Assembly: GCF_022814725.1 (NCBI RefSeq)
Contig: NZ_CP093442.1
Span: forward strand, 3,100,001 to 3,164,000
Direction: 5' to 3'
Source: Bdellovibrio reynosensis
GTDB lineage: Bacteria > Bdellovibrionota > Bdellovibrionia > Bdellovibrionales > Bdellovibrionaceae
Length of the DNA stretch: 64,000 nucleotides
Shown here: piece by piece, positions 42,941-51,838 of the stretch
Layout of the letters: each line of letters opens with the position of its first letter
Position numbering within the stretch: the first letter of the stretch is position 1
Program-made: the position numbers and the translations under genes
Notes under the pieces: model-generated
Seen by the model: only the letters and a program-made list of their open reading frames with translations
Database searches by the model: none
What the model was told of the DNA's origin: nothing

Positions 42941-43798
42941 ATGTTGGTTCTGAATGGAAAAGAAGTCGCCAAAGAAGTTCGTTCTTCCCTTGCTCCTCGA
43001 GTGACTCGCTTTATGAAAGAATTCGGAAGAGCCCCTCACTTAGCTGTCGTTCTGGTTGGGGATGATGGCGCCAGCCATGTTTATGTGAAAAATAAAAAAA
43101 TCGCCTGTGAATCCATTGGAATGTCTTCAACCATTCATAACATGCCGACTAGCACAACCCAGCAAGAGCTTGATGATAAAATTCAAGAGCTGAATCAAGA
43201 TCCTGCGGTGGATGGAATTCTGGTTCAGTTTCCACTGCCGAAGCACCTTAACTCAGATGAAGTTTTGCGCCAAATCGCCCCAGGCAAAGATGCCGACAGT
43301 TTAACTTACGAATCCATGGGCCTTTTCTTTGCCGGTCGTGCGGATGTGAAACCGTGTACCCCGGAAGGTGTGATGACCATGCTTCGTCATTATGGCATCG
43401 CAGTGGAAGGTAAACGTGCGGTGGTGGTTGGACGTAGCAATATCGTCGGAAAACCTATGGCGCAGCTTCTCACTGATGCAAACGCCACTGTGACTGTTTG
43501 TCATTCCCGCACAAAGAACCTTTCTGAATTTACTCGCCAAGCCGATCTTGTGGTTGTTGCAGCCGGTAAGGCTCGTATGTTAGGTAAAGAGGACTTTAAA
43601 AAAGACGCTATCGTTATCGACGTCGGAATCCACAGGGACGGACCTGGTGGGAAACTGTGTGGAGACGTGCGTTTTGAGGAACTTACCCAATGGGCCCAGG
43701 CCGCAACACCTGTTCCTGGCGGGGTCGGTCCTATGACTATTGCGACCTTATTGCAGAATACCTGCTTGCTTGCAGAAAAAAGGGCAGGTTTGCGCTAA
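42941..43798 (+). CDS. folD: Bifunctional methylene-THF dehydrogenase/cyclohydrolase FolD
   Basis: Folate one-carbon enzyme of 285 residues that interconverts methylene-, methenyl- and formyl-tetrahydrofolate with NADP. Catalytic YVKNKKIACESIGM contains the Tyr and Lys of the cyclohydrolase site. DGILVQFPLPKHL, KDADSLTYESMG, the dinucleotide motif VVGRSNIVGKPMAQLL and the end PVPGGVGPMTIATLLQNT are all intact. SD GGAGGT lies before the ATG, within a small hairpin. A phytase-like gene follows by 30 bp. Confidence 0.96.
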   Translation: MLVLNGKEVAKEVRSSLAPRVTRFMKEFGRAPHLAVVLVGDDGASHVYVKNKKIACESIGMSSTIHNMPTSTTQQELDDKIQELNQDPAVDGILVQFPLPKHLNSDEVLRQIAPGKDADSLTYESMGLFFAGRADVKPCTPEGVMTMLRHYGIAVEGKRAVVVGRSNIVGKPMAQLLTDANATVTVCHSRTKNLSEFTRQADLVVVAAGKARMLGKEDFKKDAIVIDVGIHRDGPGGKLCGDVRFEELTQWAQAATPVPGGVGPMTIATLLQNTCLLAEKRAGLR

Positions 43799-43799
43799 G

Positions 43800-43822
43800 G
43801 CTTCCAATCCGCTTGGAGAAGC
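43800..43822 (+). promoter_or_regulatory. Hairpin including the SD of the phytase-like gene
   Basis: GCTTCCAA (43800-43807) pairs with TTGGA-GA-AGC (43813-43822) with a 2-nt bulge. The GGAG SD lies in the 3' arm, in front of the ATG at 43829. Confidence 0.35.
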
Positions 43823-43828
43823 TTAAGT

Positions 43829-44932
43829 ATGGCAAAACAAATCCTGTTCCTTTCTACTTTGTTGATGACCTCTGTGGCATCAGCAATGACCCTTCAATAT
43901 CTCGGTGAGACGTTTTTAAAAACTGGAATGCAGTTCAAAAGCACCAATGTCGGTGGATTATCAGCCATCGTTTGGACCGACAATACTTTGTATTCACTTT
44001 CTGATGATAAAGGCAAAGCAGGGGAGCCGCGCTTTTACGAATTTGATCTGACGATCGATAAAAAAACCGTCGGCATCACGCCACGGGCAGTTCACTTCAT
44101 CACGGGAATTCCTGACCAGGCTGGAAAGAAGCAAGGACTTGATCCAGAAGGTTTTGTGAAACTTCCTGGTGGCGACATCTTAATTTCTTCAGAGGGTAAT
44201 AACGATTCTAAACCGCGTGAGATGCCACGTATTTTCCGTGCGGGCCCGAGTGGAGCGTGGAAATCTGATCTGCCTCTTGCTGATAAATATTTACCTGAAG
44301 CCACTGGCCAACAGAAAAAGGGGATTCAAGGTAACGCTGCTTTTGAAAGCTTAACGTCTTTTGACGGTGGACGAATTGTTTTTGCCACTACCGAAAGCGC
44401 GTTACAGCAAGATGTGATCGCGGATCATGAAGCTGAAGGCGATTGGATTCGTATTATTAAATATGAAAATAAAAATCAGGCTGGTTACCAGGCGGTGGCA
44501 GAATACCCTTACCGTATCGAAGCCTTCAGAGATGCCCAAACCGGGAAAGAACTTTTCCGTGGGGTTTCAGAGATTTTAGCTATCAGTGAAACGAAGCTTT
44601 TAGTCCTAGAGCGTGGGGTCCGAATCTTTTCTAAGACCGTTTGGTCTAATACTGTGGCTATTTACCTGGTAGATCTTGCAAAAGCCTCTGATGTGAGCGG
44701 CCTTCAGAAGCTAGCTGATGGAAAATTTACGGGAGCCACTAAAACCAAATTGCTTGATTTCGAATTAGACCTTACTAAAGAACGCCCTGGTAAAGCTGTA
44801 CAAAATTTTGAAGCTTTGGCCTGGGGGCCTGTTCTTGCTGACGGACGTAAAAGTTTGTTAGTGATGGCAGACAATAATTTTTCGAAAAAAGAAATCACAG
44901 AGCTTTTAGTTTTTGCTGTTGAAGGTGAGTAA
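43829..44932 (+). CDS. Esterase-like phytase family protein
   Basis: Secreted protein of 367 residues with signal peptide MAKQILFLSTLLMTSVASA. It matches the esterase-like activity of phytase family (a beta-propeller) through GGLSAIVWTDNTLYSLSDDK, LDPEGFVKLPGGDILISSEG, FESLTSFDGGRIVFATTES, LVLERGV and NFEALAWGPVLADGRKSLLV. The Glu/Asp residues that bind calcium in such propellers are present. Phosphate-ester release in the periplasm is likely. It lies 30 bp after folD and 4 bp before the rlmI-like gene. Confidence 0.8.
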   Translation: MAKQILFLSTLLMTSVASAMTLQYLGETFLKTGMQFKSTNVGGLSAIVWTDNTLYSLSDDKGKAGEPRFYEFDLTIDKKTVGITPRAVHFITGIPDQAGKKQGLDPEGFVKLPGGDILISSEGNNDSKPREMPRIFRAGPSGAWKSDLPLADKYLPEATGQQKKGIQGNAAFESLTSFDGGRIVFATTESALQQDVIADHEAEGDWIRIIKYENKNQAGYQAVAEYPYRIEAFRDAQTGKELFRGVSEILAISETKLLVLERGVRIFSKTVWSNTVAIYLVDLAKASDVSGLQKLADGKFTGATKTKLLDFELDLTKERPGKAVQNFEALAWGPVLADGRKSLLVMADNNFSKKEITELLVFAVEGE

Positions 44933-44936
44933 GTAG

Positions 44937-46241
44937 ATGACGACCGTTTGGAGACTCCGCACTGGAGCTGATAAAAGAATTCGCAGTGGCCATCCGTGGG
45001 TGTTTTCAAATGAGCTTGCGGAAAGTCCAAAGGGTCTTCCACCGGGATCAGCGGTTGAGCTTCAAGATGCAAAAGGTGCATTCTTAGCAAGAGGTTACGG
45101 CAATCCCCATTCTTTGATTGCCTTCCGTGCACTTAGTTTTAATAGCCAAGATGAAGAGCCTACCAGTTTAGATTTCCTGCAAAACAAAGTTTTGAATTCT
45201 TGGAAAGTTCGCAAGGCGGCTGGATTTCGTGGTAGCTTCCGTTTGGCTTTCGGAGAGTCTGATTATATTCCTGGTTTAGTTTTAGACTACTACGTTGTTG
45301 AACAAAAAGGGCAGAAGGCGCAAGTCTTTGCCGCTCAATTGGTAACTGCGGGTATGAATGAAGCTTTAAAAAATGTTGAAGAATTCTTTAAGGGCTTAGT
45401 TGAAAAAGCAAAGGCTCAAGGTCTTTCAGAATTTGGTTGGGATAAATCCGCTGTCGTAGTTCGTAACGACGTTAACATCCGCAAACTTGAAGGTCTAAAC
45501 GTTGAAGAGCCAAAAGTTATTAAAGATCTTTCTGACTTTGATTTAACCGATGTCGAAATTCTTTTAAATGCAGCAACTGATTCTGGCTTAGTCCACATGA
45601 GCTGTGATCTAAAGGAAGGTCAGAAGACTGGATTTTTTCTAGATCAAACCCACAATATTCATTTAGCTGTAGAGCTTTATAAAAACTGGGCAATGACTCA
45701 AGAAAAACGTAAATTACGTGTTTTAGACCTGTGTTGCTATGTTGGTCACTGGTCAACGCAAATTACGCGCGCTTTAAAGGCTGCGGGCTTTGAAGTGGAA
45801 GTGTCTTTGGTGGACGTTTCTAAATCAGCCTTGGCTTTTGCTAAGAAAAATGCGGAACGCGAAGGGGCTGAAGTGATCGTTCATGAAATGGACGTATCAA
45901 CAGGCCTTGGCGAACTGCCAAGTACTCACTATGACATCGTGATCGCCGATCCTCCGGCATTTATTAAATCTAAAAAAGACATTCCTATTGGTAAGCACGC
46001 TTACCTTAAAATGAACACGCAAGCCTTCAGAGTGGTTAAAAAGAACGGCTTTGTCGCTTCTTGCTCTTGTTCTGGTTTGCTTGAAGAAGAAGAATTCCGT
46101 GATGCTATCAGAAAAGCTTCGTTAAGAAACTTTTCTGAAGTGCGCAGTGTACTTCGTGGTGGGCATGCGGCCGATCATCCGACCTTAATGCAATTCCCGG
46201 AAGGTTTTTACCTTAAGATGTACGTTCACTACGTAATCTAG
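44937..46241 (+). CDS. rlmI: Class I SAM-dependent rRNA methyltransferase (RlmI-like)
   Basis: rRNA large-subunit cytosine-C5 methyltransferase type, 434 residues. The N-terminal PUA domain contains KRIRSGHPWVFSNELAESPK. A middle domain with GLVLDYYVV is followed by SAM motif I LDLCCYVGHWSTQITRAL and IVIADPPAFIKSK with the catalytic SCSCSGLL region. The length slightly exceeds E. coli RlmI (396). The start follows the previous stop by 4 bp. The stop shares a CTAG palindrome with the convergent hsp70-like gene. Confidence 0.88.
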   Translation: MTTVWRLRTGADKRIRSGHPWVFSNELAESPKGLPPGSAVELQDAKGAFLARGYGNPHSLIAFRALSFNSQDEEPTSLDFLQNKVLNSWKVRKAAGFRGSFRLAFGESDYIPGLVLDYYVVEQKGQKAQVFAAQLVTAGMNEALKNVEEFFKGLVEKAKAQGLSEFGWDKSAVVVRNDVNIRKLEGLNVEEPKVIKDLSDFDLTDVEILLNAATDSGLVHMSCDLKEGQKTGFFLDQTHNIHLAVELYKNWAMTQEKRKLRVLDLCCYVGHWSTQITRALKAAGFEVEVSLVDVSKSALAFAKKNAEREGAEVIVHEMDVSTGLGELPSTHYDIVIADPPAFIKSKKDIPIGKHAYLKMNTQAFRVVKKNGFVASCSCSGLLEEEEFRDAIRKASLRNFSEVRSVLRGGHAADHPTLMQFPEGFYLKMYVHYVI

Positions 46242-47527
46242 ATTACTTTTTGTCCGTGAGCCCAAAATTTCGCAGATTCCGTCAGTCCTGAAAGGACTGA
46301 ATGGAAGTGGGCTTGGGTTTGCAGCTTTTCGCCGCCGAATCTTTGTTCGAATTCTTTTTGGATAAATGGTACTTTCGCAGTACCGCCAGTCAGACAAACT
46401 AAATCTACCTGTTCTGGGGAAACGCCCGCTGCACTTAAGCAGGTATCAAGCGAAGCAAAGATCTTTTCTTTGGTTTGCGCCGCAAGTTCTTTAAATTGAA
46501 AGCTTGAAAACGATTCACTGATTTCTAATCCTGGATAATCAAACTCAAACTTCGCCTTTTCTTCGCTTGAAAGGTGACGTTTCGTTTTTTCGATGTTTTC
46601 AAAAAACGGAAAGATCTGTTGATCTTCAATTAAGATAAATAATCTTTCAACAGCCTCCGCATCTTTCGCGGCTAACGAGCACTTTTTAACTTCGCGAATG
46701 AACTCGTAGGTTTCTTTTTCTTTTAAGTGTACGATGTGTGCTGGGTGATTCAAACGCTGCGTGATCGCTGGGGGCATAGTTAGAACATTGCTTCCCATCG
46801 GCAGGCGATAGCGAGACTTAGCGCCAAAATATTCATTTAATTTGCTGCTCATAAAAACACTATCAAGGGCATCACCCGCTAATGGGCAACCATCAATAGC
46901 TAAGACGTCTTCTTTATTAAAATTTTCTGGGCGCAGTTTGATCAGAGTAAAATCCGAAGTACCACCACCGAAATCGCCGATAAGAACGATTTTTTCTGAA
47001 GTGATTTGGCGGCGATAATCAAACGCGGCAGCTAAAGGCTCTGGGACAAATTGAACTTCTTTAAAGCCGGCAAAGGTTGCTGCCTTTTGCATACGGTGAA
47101 GGGCGAAACCATCAGCCACTGGATCCATCGAATATCTGGCTGGACGGCCAACCACGGCGTTTTCAACGGGTACACCTAAGGTTTTTTCAGCGCGCTTTTT
47201 AAGTTCTAAAAGAAAAACGCCAATCAGCGTTTCTAAAGTAAGAATGCGATTGTCTAGCACTGTTCCCAGATAATTCTTATTAGGCAAGTGGGACTTGAAC
47301 GATCGAAAAAGTCGGCCTTCCATATCTTGCTCGATATATTCCTGAATCGCCTGGCTGCCGTAGTAACAAAGATCAGGGTTAGGAAAATATAAAAGAGTTC
47401 GCATCATCGTCGGATCGGTGGCGCTGGGGTCAATGCTTAAAGCTTCGTAACGCTTTCCTTGGTGGAAAGCGCCTACTAACGAGTTACTTGTGCCGAAATC
47501 GATGGATAGGAAGGTGTCTTGATTCAT
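46238..47527 (-). CDS. Hsp70 family protein without substrate-binding domain (YegD-like)
   Basis: Actin-like ATPase of about 429 residues, smaller than DnaK (about 640) and like the YegD group. The start at 47527 (MNQDTFLSIDFG) fits phosphate loop 1, though no SD is obvious. Nucleotide motifs are SIDFGTSNSLVGAF, VLIGDFGGGTSDFTLI and VCLTGGTAKVPFIQKEF. The C-terminal beta-sandwich substrate domain is absent, so any client binding must use another surface. Probably a specialised chaperone. It overlaps the rlmI-like stop. Confidence 0.85.
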   Translation of the reverse strand: MNQDTFLSIDFGTSNSLVGAFHQGKRYEALSIDPSATDPTMMRTLLYFPNPDLCYYGSQAIQEYIEQDMEGRLFRSFKSHLPNKNYLGTVLDNRILTLETLIGVFLLELKKRAEKTLGVPVENAVVGRPARYSMDPVADGFALHRMQKAATFAGFKEVQFVPEPLAAAFDYRRQITSEKIVLIGDFGGGTSDFTLIKLRPENFNKEDVLAIDGCPLAGDALDSVFMSSKLNEYFGAKSRYRLPMGSNVLTMPPAITQRLNHPAHIVHLKEKETYEFIREVKKCSLAAKDAEAVERLFILIEDQQIFPFFENIEKTKRHLSSEEKAKFEFDYPGLEISESFSSFQFKELAAQTKEKIFASLDTCLSAAGVSPEQVDLVCLTGGTAKVPFIQKEFEQRFGGEKLQTQAHFHSVLSGLTESAKFWAHGQKVI

Positions 47528-47695
47528 CTGAAAAAGATAACAGATTTCAAGGGTTTCCACAAATCATGGAAGTCACTAAAGGCGGGGCTTCTGACTAAAA
47601 ATCTGACAGTCGTTTCTTCTTTTCATCGGGTCGGTGATTTTAGCCTGTTCCGTAATGAGCTTTGGTATTATTTGCCCCATTAACTAGAGGTGTTT

Positions 47696-48853
47696 ATGTC
47701 GGGACTTACTACCATTTCTCTCCGCTTGGTACTTTTGGGTGCTTTGACTGTGACGGTGGCTTGCGGTGATATGCAAGGACGTATTAATACTGAAATCGAG
47801 TCTAATGATTTGGCTAGCTCAAACGCTATTCGCACGGTCGAGATGGTGACCGAAGAGGACGCTGATGAGCTAGATGAGCTTATCAATAATTTACTTTACA
47901 AAGAAGCTGTTGCTTCAGTCGTAGATTTCCACGCAGAGACCACACAAAAAAATAAAGAAGAAAAAGAACAAGCTGCCGCTAAACCTGAACCAAAACAGGA
48001 ACCCAAAGTAGAAACTCCTAAAGCCGCTGAACCAAAGAAAGAAGAAGTTAAGCCGGTAGTAAAAGAAGAACCTAAAAAAGAAGAACCTAAAAAAGAAGAG
48101 CCAAAAAAAGAACAACCAAAGACTATTCCTGCTCCGCAAGTAAAACCGACAGAGGGTGCTGGTTCTGTGGGTGGCGTTGCTTCGACTGTGCAAAAAACTC
48201 CGCCTAAGGAAGATTTCGAAGGCCCAGGTAAGTTAAAACCGACTATTTATTATTTCGTGGTGATCAACGAAGATAAAGCATCAAAGTGCGACGATAGAAT
48301 GGGCTTGCACGGTCAGGGTGGTAAGAAGCTTTTAACTGTTTGCAAAAGAACCCATAAAGCTTGTGCTCTTCAAGGTTCGTGCGGTGTTATTCAAAATGGC
48401 AGAATGCACTACTTTAACATCATTGGCCGCTTTCAAAACCAAGAACGCTTTTTTGAAATCGAAAAGGGTGGCTGCCGTTATGGTTATGGCGTGAATAGTT
48501 CGTGCCTTGATCCTTTTTATACTTTGGCAGCGGACTTAACGATTTATAAACCAGGTGAAGTGATCTTTATTCCTTCAGTAGTAGGTTTGGAACTTCCGGA
48601 TGGTTCTAAGCACAGTGGATATTTTATTATCCGCGATAAGGGTCGTGGCATCATTGGGCGTGGCCGTTTTGACTTCTATTCGGGTGAATATCACTGGAAT
48701 GATAAGAAGAATAATTCTTTAGCGAAAATTGGTTTTGCGGATGTAACTACCAACGTGCCGTACTACAGAGTGAAAGGCGAAACAGCGAAAGCTGTTTTAG
48801 CTAGCCGTGATTTCCCGCGTTTGCCTGTAAATGCTGTCGGATCTGATAAATAA
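47696..48853 (+). CDS. 3D-domain lipoprotein with Lys/Glu/Pro repeats
   Basis: Lipoprotein of 385 residues starting at ATG 47696 behind GAGGTG. The lipobox VTVAC ends the signal peptide. A flexible region (about 80-150) is made of EPKKEEPKKEEPKKE-type repeats, probably spanning peptidoglycan. The C-terminal half has six or more Cys and a likely 3D domain: CLDPFYTLAADLTIY then FIIRDKGRGIIGRGRFDFY, which matches the DxGxxIxGxxxDxY pattern of MltA/YabE-type 3D domains. A role in cell-wall cleavage is likely. A bidirectional terminator follows. Confidence 0.75.
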   Translation: MSGLTTISLRLVLLGALTVTVACGDMQGRINTEIESNDLASSNAIRTVEMVTEEDADELDELINNLLYKEAVASVVDFHAETTQKNKEEKEQAAAKPEPKQEPKVETPKAAEPKKEEVKPVVKEEPKKEEPKKEEPKKEQPKTIPAPQVKPTEGAGSVGGVASTVQKTPPKEDFEGPGKLKPTIYYFVVINEDKASKCDDRMGLHGQGGKKLLTVCKRTHKACALQGSCGVIQNGRMHYFNIIGRFQNQERFFEIEKGGCRYGYGVNSSCLDPFYTLAADLTIYKPGEVIFIPSVVGLELPDGSKHSGYFIIRDKGRGIIGRGRFDFYSGEYHWNDKKNNSLAKIGFADVTTNVPYYRVKGETAKAVLASRDFPRLPVNAVGSDK

Positions 48854-48855
48854 AA

Positions 48856-48882
48856 AAACTCCGGGAGGTCCCGGAGTTTAAA
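48856..48882. terminator. Bidirectional intrinsic terminator
   Basis: AAACTCCGGG-AGGT-CCCGGAGTTT, a 10-bp perfect stem with A/T flanks, lies between two convergent genes. Confidence 0.9.
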
Positions 48883-48884
48883 TC

Positions 48885-49931
48885 TTAGTTTTGAACTTGT
48901 TGAACAGTCGCCGTCGGAGCGGCTGTTTGATTTTGGGCAGCAGCTACTTGCTGCATCTGAGCCACCACCATGTGCGCTTGTTGCGCTTGCTGGTGATAAT
49001 AATTCAACTTAGTGACATACTCTTTTAAAGCGGCGTTTTCTTGTTTAAGAACACCCAGCTGAGTTAAAGCCTGTTGCAGATGGCTATAATAGTCTTGAGC
49101 TTCCAAGGCCTTCTTATCCAAAGCCAGCTTCATTTCAACAATCTTAGTTTCAGCTACAGACATTAGGTTCTTAAGAACATCATGCTGCTGGTGAGCGGAA
49201 GATTCCACTTCGCTAAATGACGTAGAGATCTTTTCAATTTCTTCGTTTAACGAAGAAATAGTACCGTCGCGGACCACGATTGTTTCTTGAAGTTCTTCTA
49301 CGGTTTGGATCAACTCTTGCTTTTCAGTTTTAAGCGTCATGATTTGTGCTTCAAACTGCTCGCGTTGTTCTTCCCACAATTGCTGTTCTTTGTTGAAAGC
49401 AGATTTTGCTTTCATCAGCTCCATGGCAGTTTCATCTTTCAAAGCCTGATTCAATTCAAGATCGCGAGAAAGAACTTTGTTTTTTTCAAACAAAGCTTGG
49501 CTGTATTTCTTTTCTTCGCTTTGAATTTGCATCGCGCGGGCTTTAAGACCTTGAATCTCTAGTTGCAGTTGCAAGCTAAGTTCTAACGACTTTGCCAGAT
49601 CAGCGCTGAGTTTTGTGTTATTTGCACGTTCCGCTGAAAGCAAATCAGATAGCTGTTTTAACTGAGCATCCAAAGTTTCAGGACCGTAAGATACGTTTTC
49701 AAGGCTTTTGATTTTTTCCCTTAAAACTTCTTGGGAACCTTGAAGTTCTGAATGGAACTTCTTCATCTGAACTTGCATCTGTTCATACTTTGGTTGGGCC
49801 GGTACTTGGCCATCCTCAGCATGTGTGCTTAGTTCATTCAGTTTATTACAAATTTCATCAAAAAGTTTTTCGTGATCCTGAACTTGGTTCGTCATAGAAT
49901 CCATTGTGAACATAGACTGAAGTAGAGTCAT
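48885..49931 (-). CDS. Cytoplasmic coiled-coil protein
   Basis: Protein of 348 residues, almost wholly predicted coiled-coil from about residue 60 to 310 (for example LKTEKQELIQTVEELQETIV, then SLNEEIEKISTSFSEVESSA). There is no signal peptide or membrane segment. The tail is Gln/Ala-rich (AAAQNQTAAPTATVQQVQN). Such proteins in Bdellovibrio-like cells can be cytoskeletal or polar scaffolds, which is only context. The start is uncertain (Met at positions 1, 8, 10 and 13) because no SD is seen before any of them. Confidence 0.72.
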   Translation of the reverse strand: MTLLQSMFTMDSMTNQVQDHEKLFDEICNKLNELSTHAEDGQVPAQPKYEQMQVQMKKFHSELQGSQEVLREKIKSLENVSYGPETLDAQLKQLSDLLSAERANNTKLSADLAKSLELSLQLQLEIQGLKARAMQIQSEEKKYSQALFEKNKVLSRDLELNQALKDETAMELMKAKSAFNKEQQLWEEQREQFEAQIMTLKTEKQELIQTVEELQETIVVRDGTISSLNEEIEKISTSFSEVESSAHQQHDVLKNLMSVAETKIVEMKLALDKKALEAQDYYSHLQQALTQLGVLKQENAALKEYVTKLNYYHQQAQQAHMVVAQMQQVAAAQNQTAAPTATVQQVQN

Positions 49932-50000
49932 CGAAATAAATTGACAAGAGTCGAGGCTCTAGCTTTAGGTCCAGTGATTATCTTCATTCGGGAGACTAGC

Positions 50001-50558
50001 ATGGTATTAAACAAAGCCGTTCGTTTTTTAATGTCTGTTGTATTGATCATTACAACGACCCAGACAGCTTTTGCGCAAGAGTCTGGACTTTTGTTGAGCG
50101 ACATTAAACCACCTCAGCAAGCTGCTGAATACATCTTTAGATCCTCACAAAAAGAATCGCTGATTGCGGTCCAACTTTTGGGCGCTGTTAATAAACCTGG
50201 GATCTACTATGTTCCTGCGAACACAGATTTGCTAAAGTTAATTACCTTAGCGGGCGGGACAACCAATGGGGGAGACCTTTCCGAGGTTTTGGTGCGTAAA
50301 CTAGAACCAAAAAGTTGGAGCGAAATTAAGTCCAAAGCGGTGAGCGAATATCAAGGGGCTTTTGAAGTGGATGCTGAAAAACTGATCAAATTTGGCGGCG
50401 CCCGCAGTTTAAAACTGCAACAGGATGATTTTATCTATGTCCCACCCAAAACTCCGTGGGTTAGTAACGAGGCGGCTCGCGGTATTACTATTGTTTCTGT
50501 CGTTTTGGGTATTGCTTTAACAGCCATCCTTATCGATAAAAATACGGACAATAAGTAA
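50001..50558 (+). CDS. SLBB-domain polysaccharide export protein
   Basis: Exported protein of 185 residues. ATG at 50001 has GGGAGA upstream; the longer frame is not signal-like. The signal peptide ends near TAFA. One SLBB domain (AVQLLGAVNKPGIYYVPANT, LKLITLAGGT) resembles the soluble-ligand-binding part of Wza/Wzx-type exporters. A C-terminal membrane segment (about 160-178, ITIVSVVLGIALTAILI) is present. It is far shorter than Wza and lacks the Poly_export domain. It is the first gene of a polysaccharide cluster, and its stop overlaps the next start (TAATG). Confidence 0.75.
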   Translation: MVLNKAVRFLMSVVLIITTTQTAFAQESGLLLSDIKPPQQAAEYIFRSSQKESLIAVQLLGAVNKPGIYYVPANTDLLKLITLAGGTTNGGDLSEVLVRKLEPKSWSEIKSKAVSEYQGAFEVDAEKLIKFGGARSLKLQQDDFIYVPPKTPWVSNEAARGITIVSVVLGIALTAILIDKNTDNK

Positions 50559-51838
50559 TGGTTAGGGCTAACGACGGACGCATTTTATTTCTAATAAAAG
50601 CTCTGGTAGCCCTGCTATTTATTTCTAAAATTTCTTTAGGCAGTATTCTGCCAATTCCTCGCAGCTTTTCTTATTTTATTTTTCAGCAGGGTCTTCATCC
50701 GTTCATGAATGTGCTGCTGTGCTTTTTGTTCGGTATGCCGCTGGTTTTTTTGTGGCTTCGAGTTCGAGGGCGGCATCACTTAAGTGGTTTTTATAAGCTC
50801 TTTATATTAGTGATGATGTCGACTTTGTTCGTACAAACATTTTTGCAGACTCAGTACGTGAATTCTGGCGAATCCATGATCATGCAGTTGGGGGCTTTGT
50901 TTTCGTCGCTGTTCATGATTGGTATTTATGGACTGATCATTCCAAGTCTTTGGGACGCTGAGGACTTCCTAAAGTTTGTACAGCGCTGGTCAGGAATTTT
51001 AGTTCTGATTTCATTGATTTTGTTTGTCGTGGCAGGCGGCCAAGTTTTTAAAGGCGGTCGCTTCGTAGGTATCTTTAAGCATATTCCACATATGGTGACT
51101 TGTGCGACGGTGGCTTTTGTTTTTTCTCTTGGTACTTTTTTGCAGGCACAGGAAGCGAAACATAAGATTTGGAACTTGGTGATATTGTTTGCTAGCTTCC
51201 TTGCCATAATTTTAACGGGAACTCGTTCATCAGCCGCAGCCGCTGTCATGGCCTTTGTGGTGACAATGATTCTGCATAAGACCCAAACAAATCAGGGGCG
51301 CATATTCAAGTTTGCTTTTATCTCTTTTGCGATCACTTTTACCACGTTCTTTGGCGCGCAAGCTTATGACTTCGCAAGAGGAGTAGCGACAGGGCAATCC
51401 GCCTTAGGCGGCCGTGAAGCACAGGATGGTATCGCTTCCCGATGGGAGGAAGTCGAACGCGGAAGCCAAATCTTTTTGCAGGAACCTTGGTTAGGTCATG
51501 GCCTGTTATCAAAGTTTGCTGCCGGTAACGATGTGGATGTTTCAAATTACAATGCAATGAAAGATCCCCATAATATCTTTATTTCCGCAGGTGTTGTTGG
51601 CGGCTGGCCATTGTTAGTGATCAGCGTGATTGGTGTGATCTTTATGTTGATTGGCGCTTTGAAGGCCGTGAAGTCCCACGACATTTCTAAACGCCAAATA
51701 GCAGTTTATCTTTTAGCGCATTTACCAATTCTTTTGATCTATCACATCCATCTTTCCATTGGTGGTATGGCGGATCGTCTTTATTGGTTGGTTATCGGCT
51801 TTGTAGCGGCATCAACAACTCGAACTGGGAAGTCATGA
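50558..51838 (+). CDS. O-antigen ligase/polymerase family membrane protein (Wzy/WaaL-like)
   Basis: Membrane protein of 426 residues with about 10-12 hydrophobic segments. The Wzy_C region includes LTGTRSSAAAAVMAF (the TGxR motif), and a large periplasmic loop contains WLGHGLLSKF and NAMKDPHNIFISAGVVGGWP, where the DPHN pattern matches ligase/polymerase active-site His. It probably joins repeat units of a surface polysaccharide. It starts one base inside the SLBB gene and overlaps the MFS gene by 4 bp. Confidence 0.85.
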   Translation: MVRANDGRILFLIKALVALLFISKISLGSILPIPRSFSYFIFQQGLHPFMNVLLCFLFGMPLVFLWLRVRGRHHLSGFYKLFILVMMSTLFVQTFLQTQYVNSGESMIMQLGALFSSLFMIGIYGLIIPSLWDAEDFLKFVQRWSGILVLISLILFVVAGGQVFKGGRFVGIFKHIPHMVTCATVAFVFSLGTFLQAQEAKHKIWNLVILFASFLAIILTGTRSSAAAAVMAFVVTMILHKTQTNQGRIFKFAFISFAITFTTFFGAQAYDFARGVATGQSALGGREAQDGIASRWEEVERGSQIFLQEPWLGHGLLSKFAAGNDVDVSNYNAMKDPHNIFISAGVVGGWPLLVISVIGVIFMLIGALKAVKSHDISKRQIAVYLLAHLPILLIYHIHLSIGGMADRLYWLVIGFVAASTTRTGKS

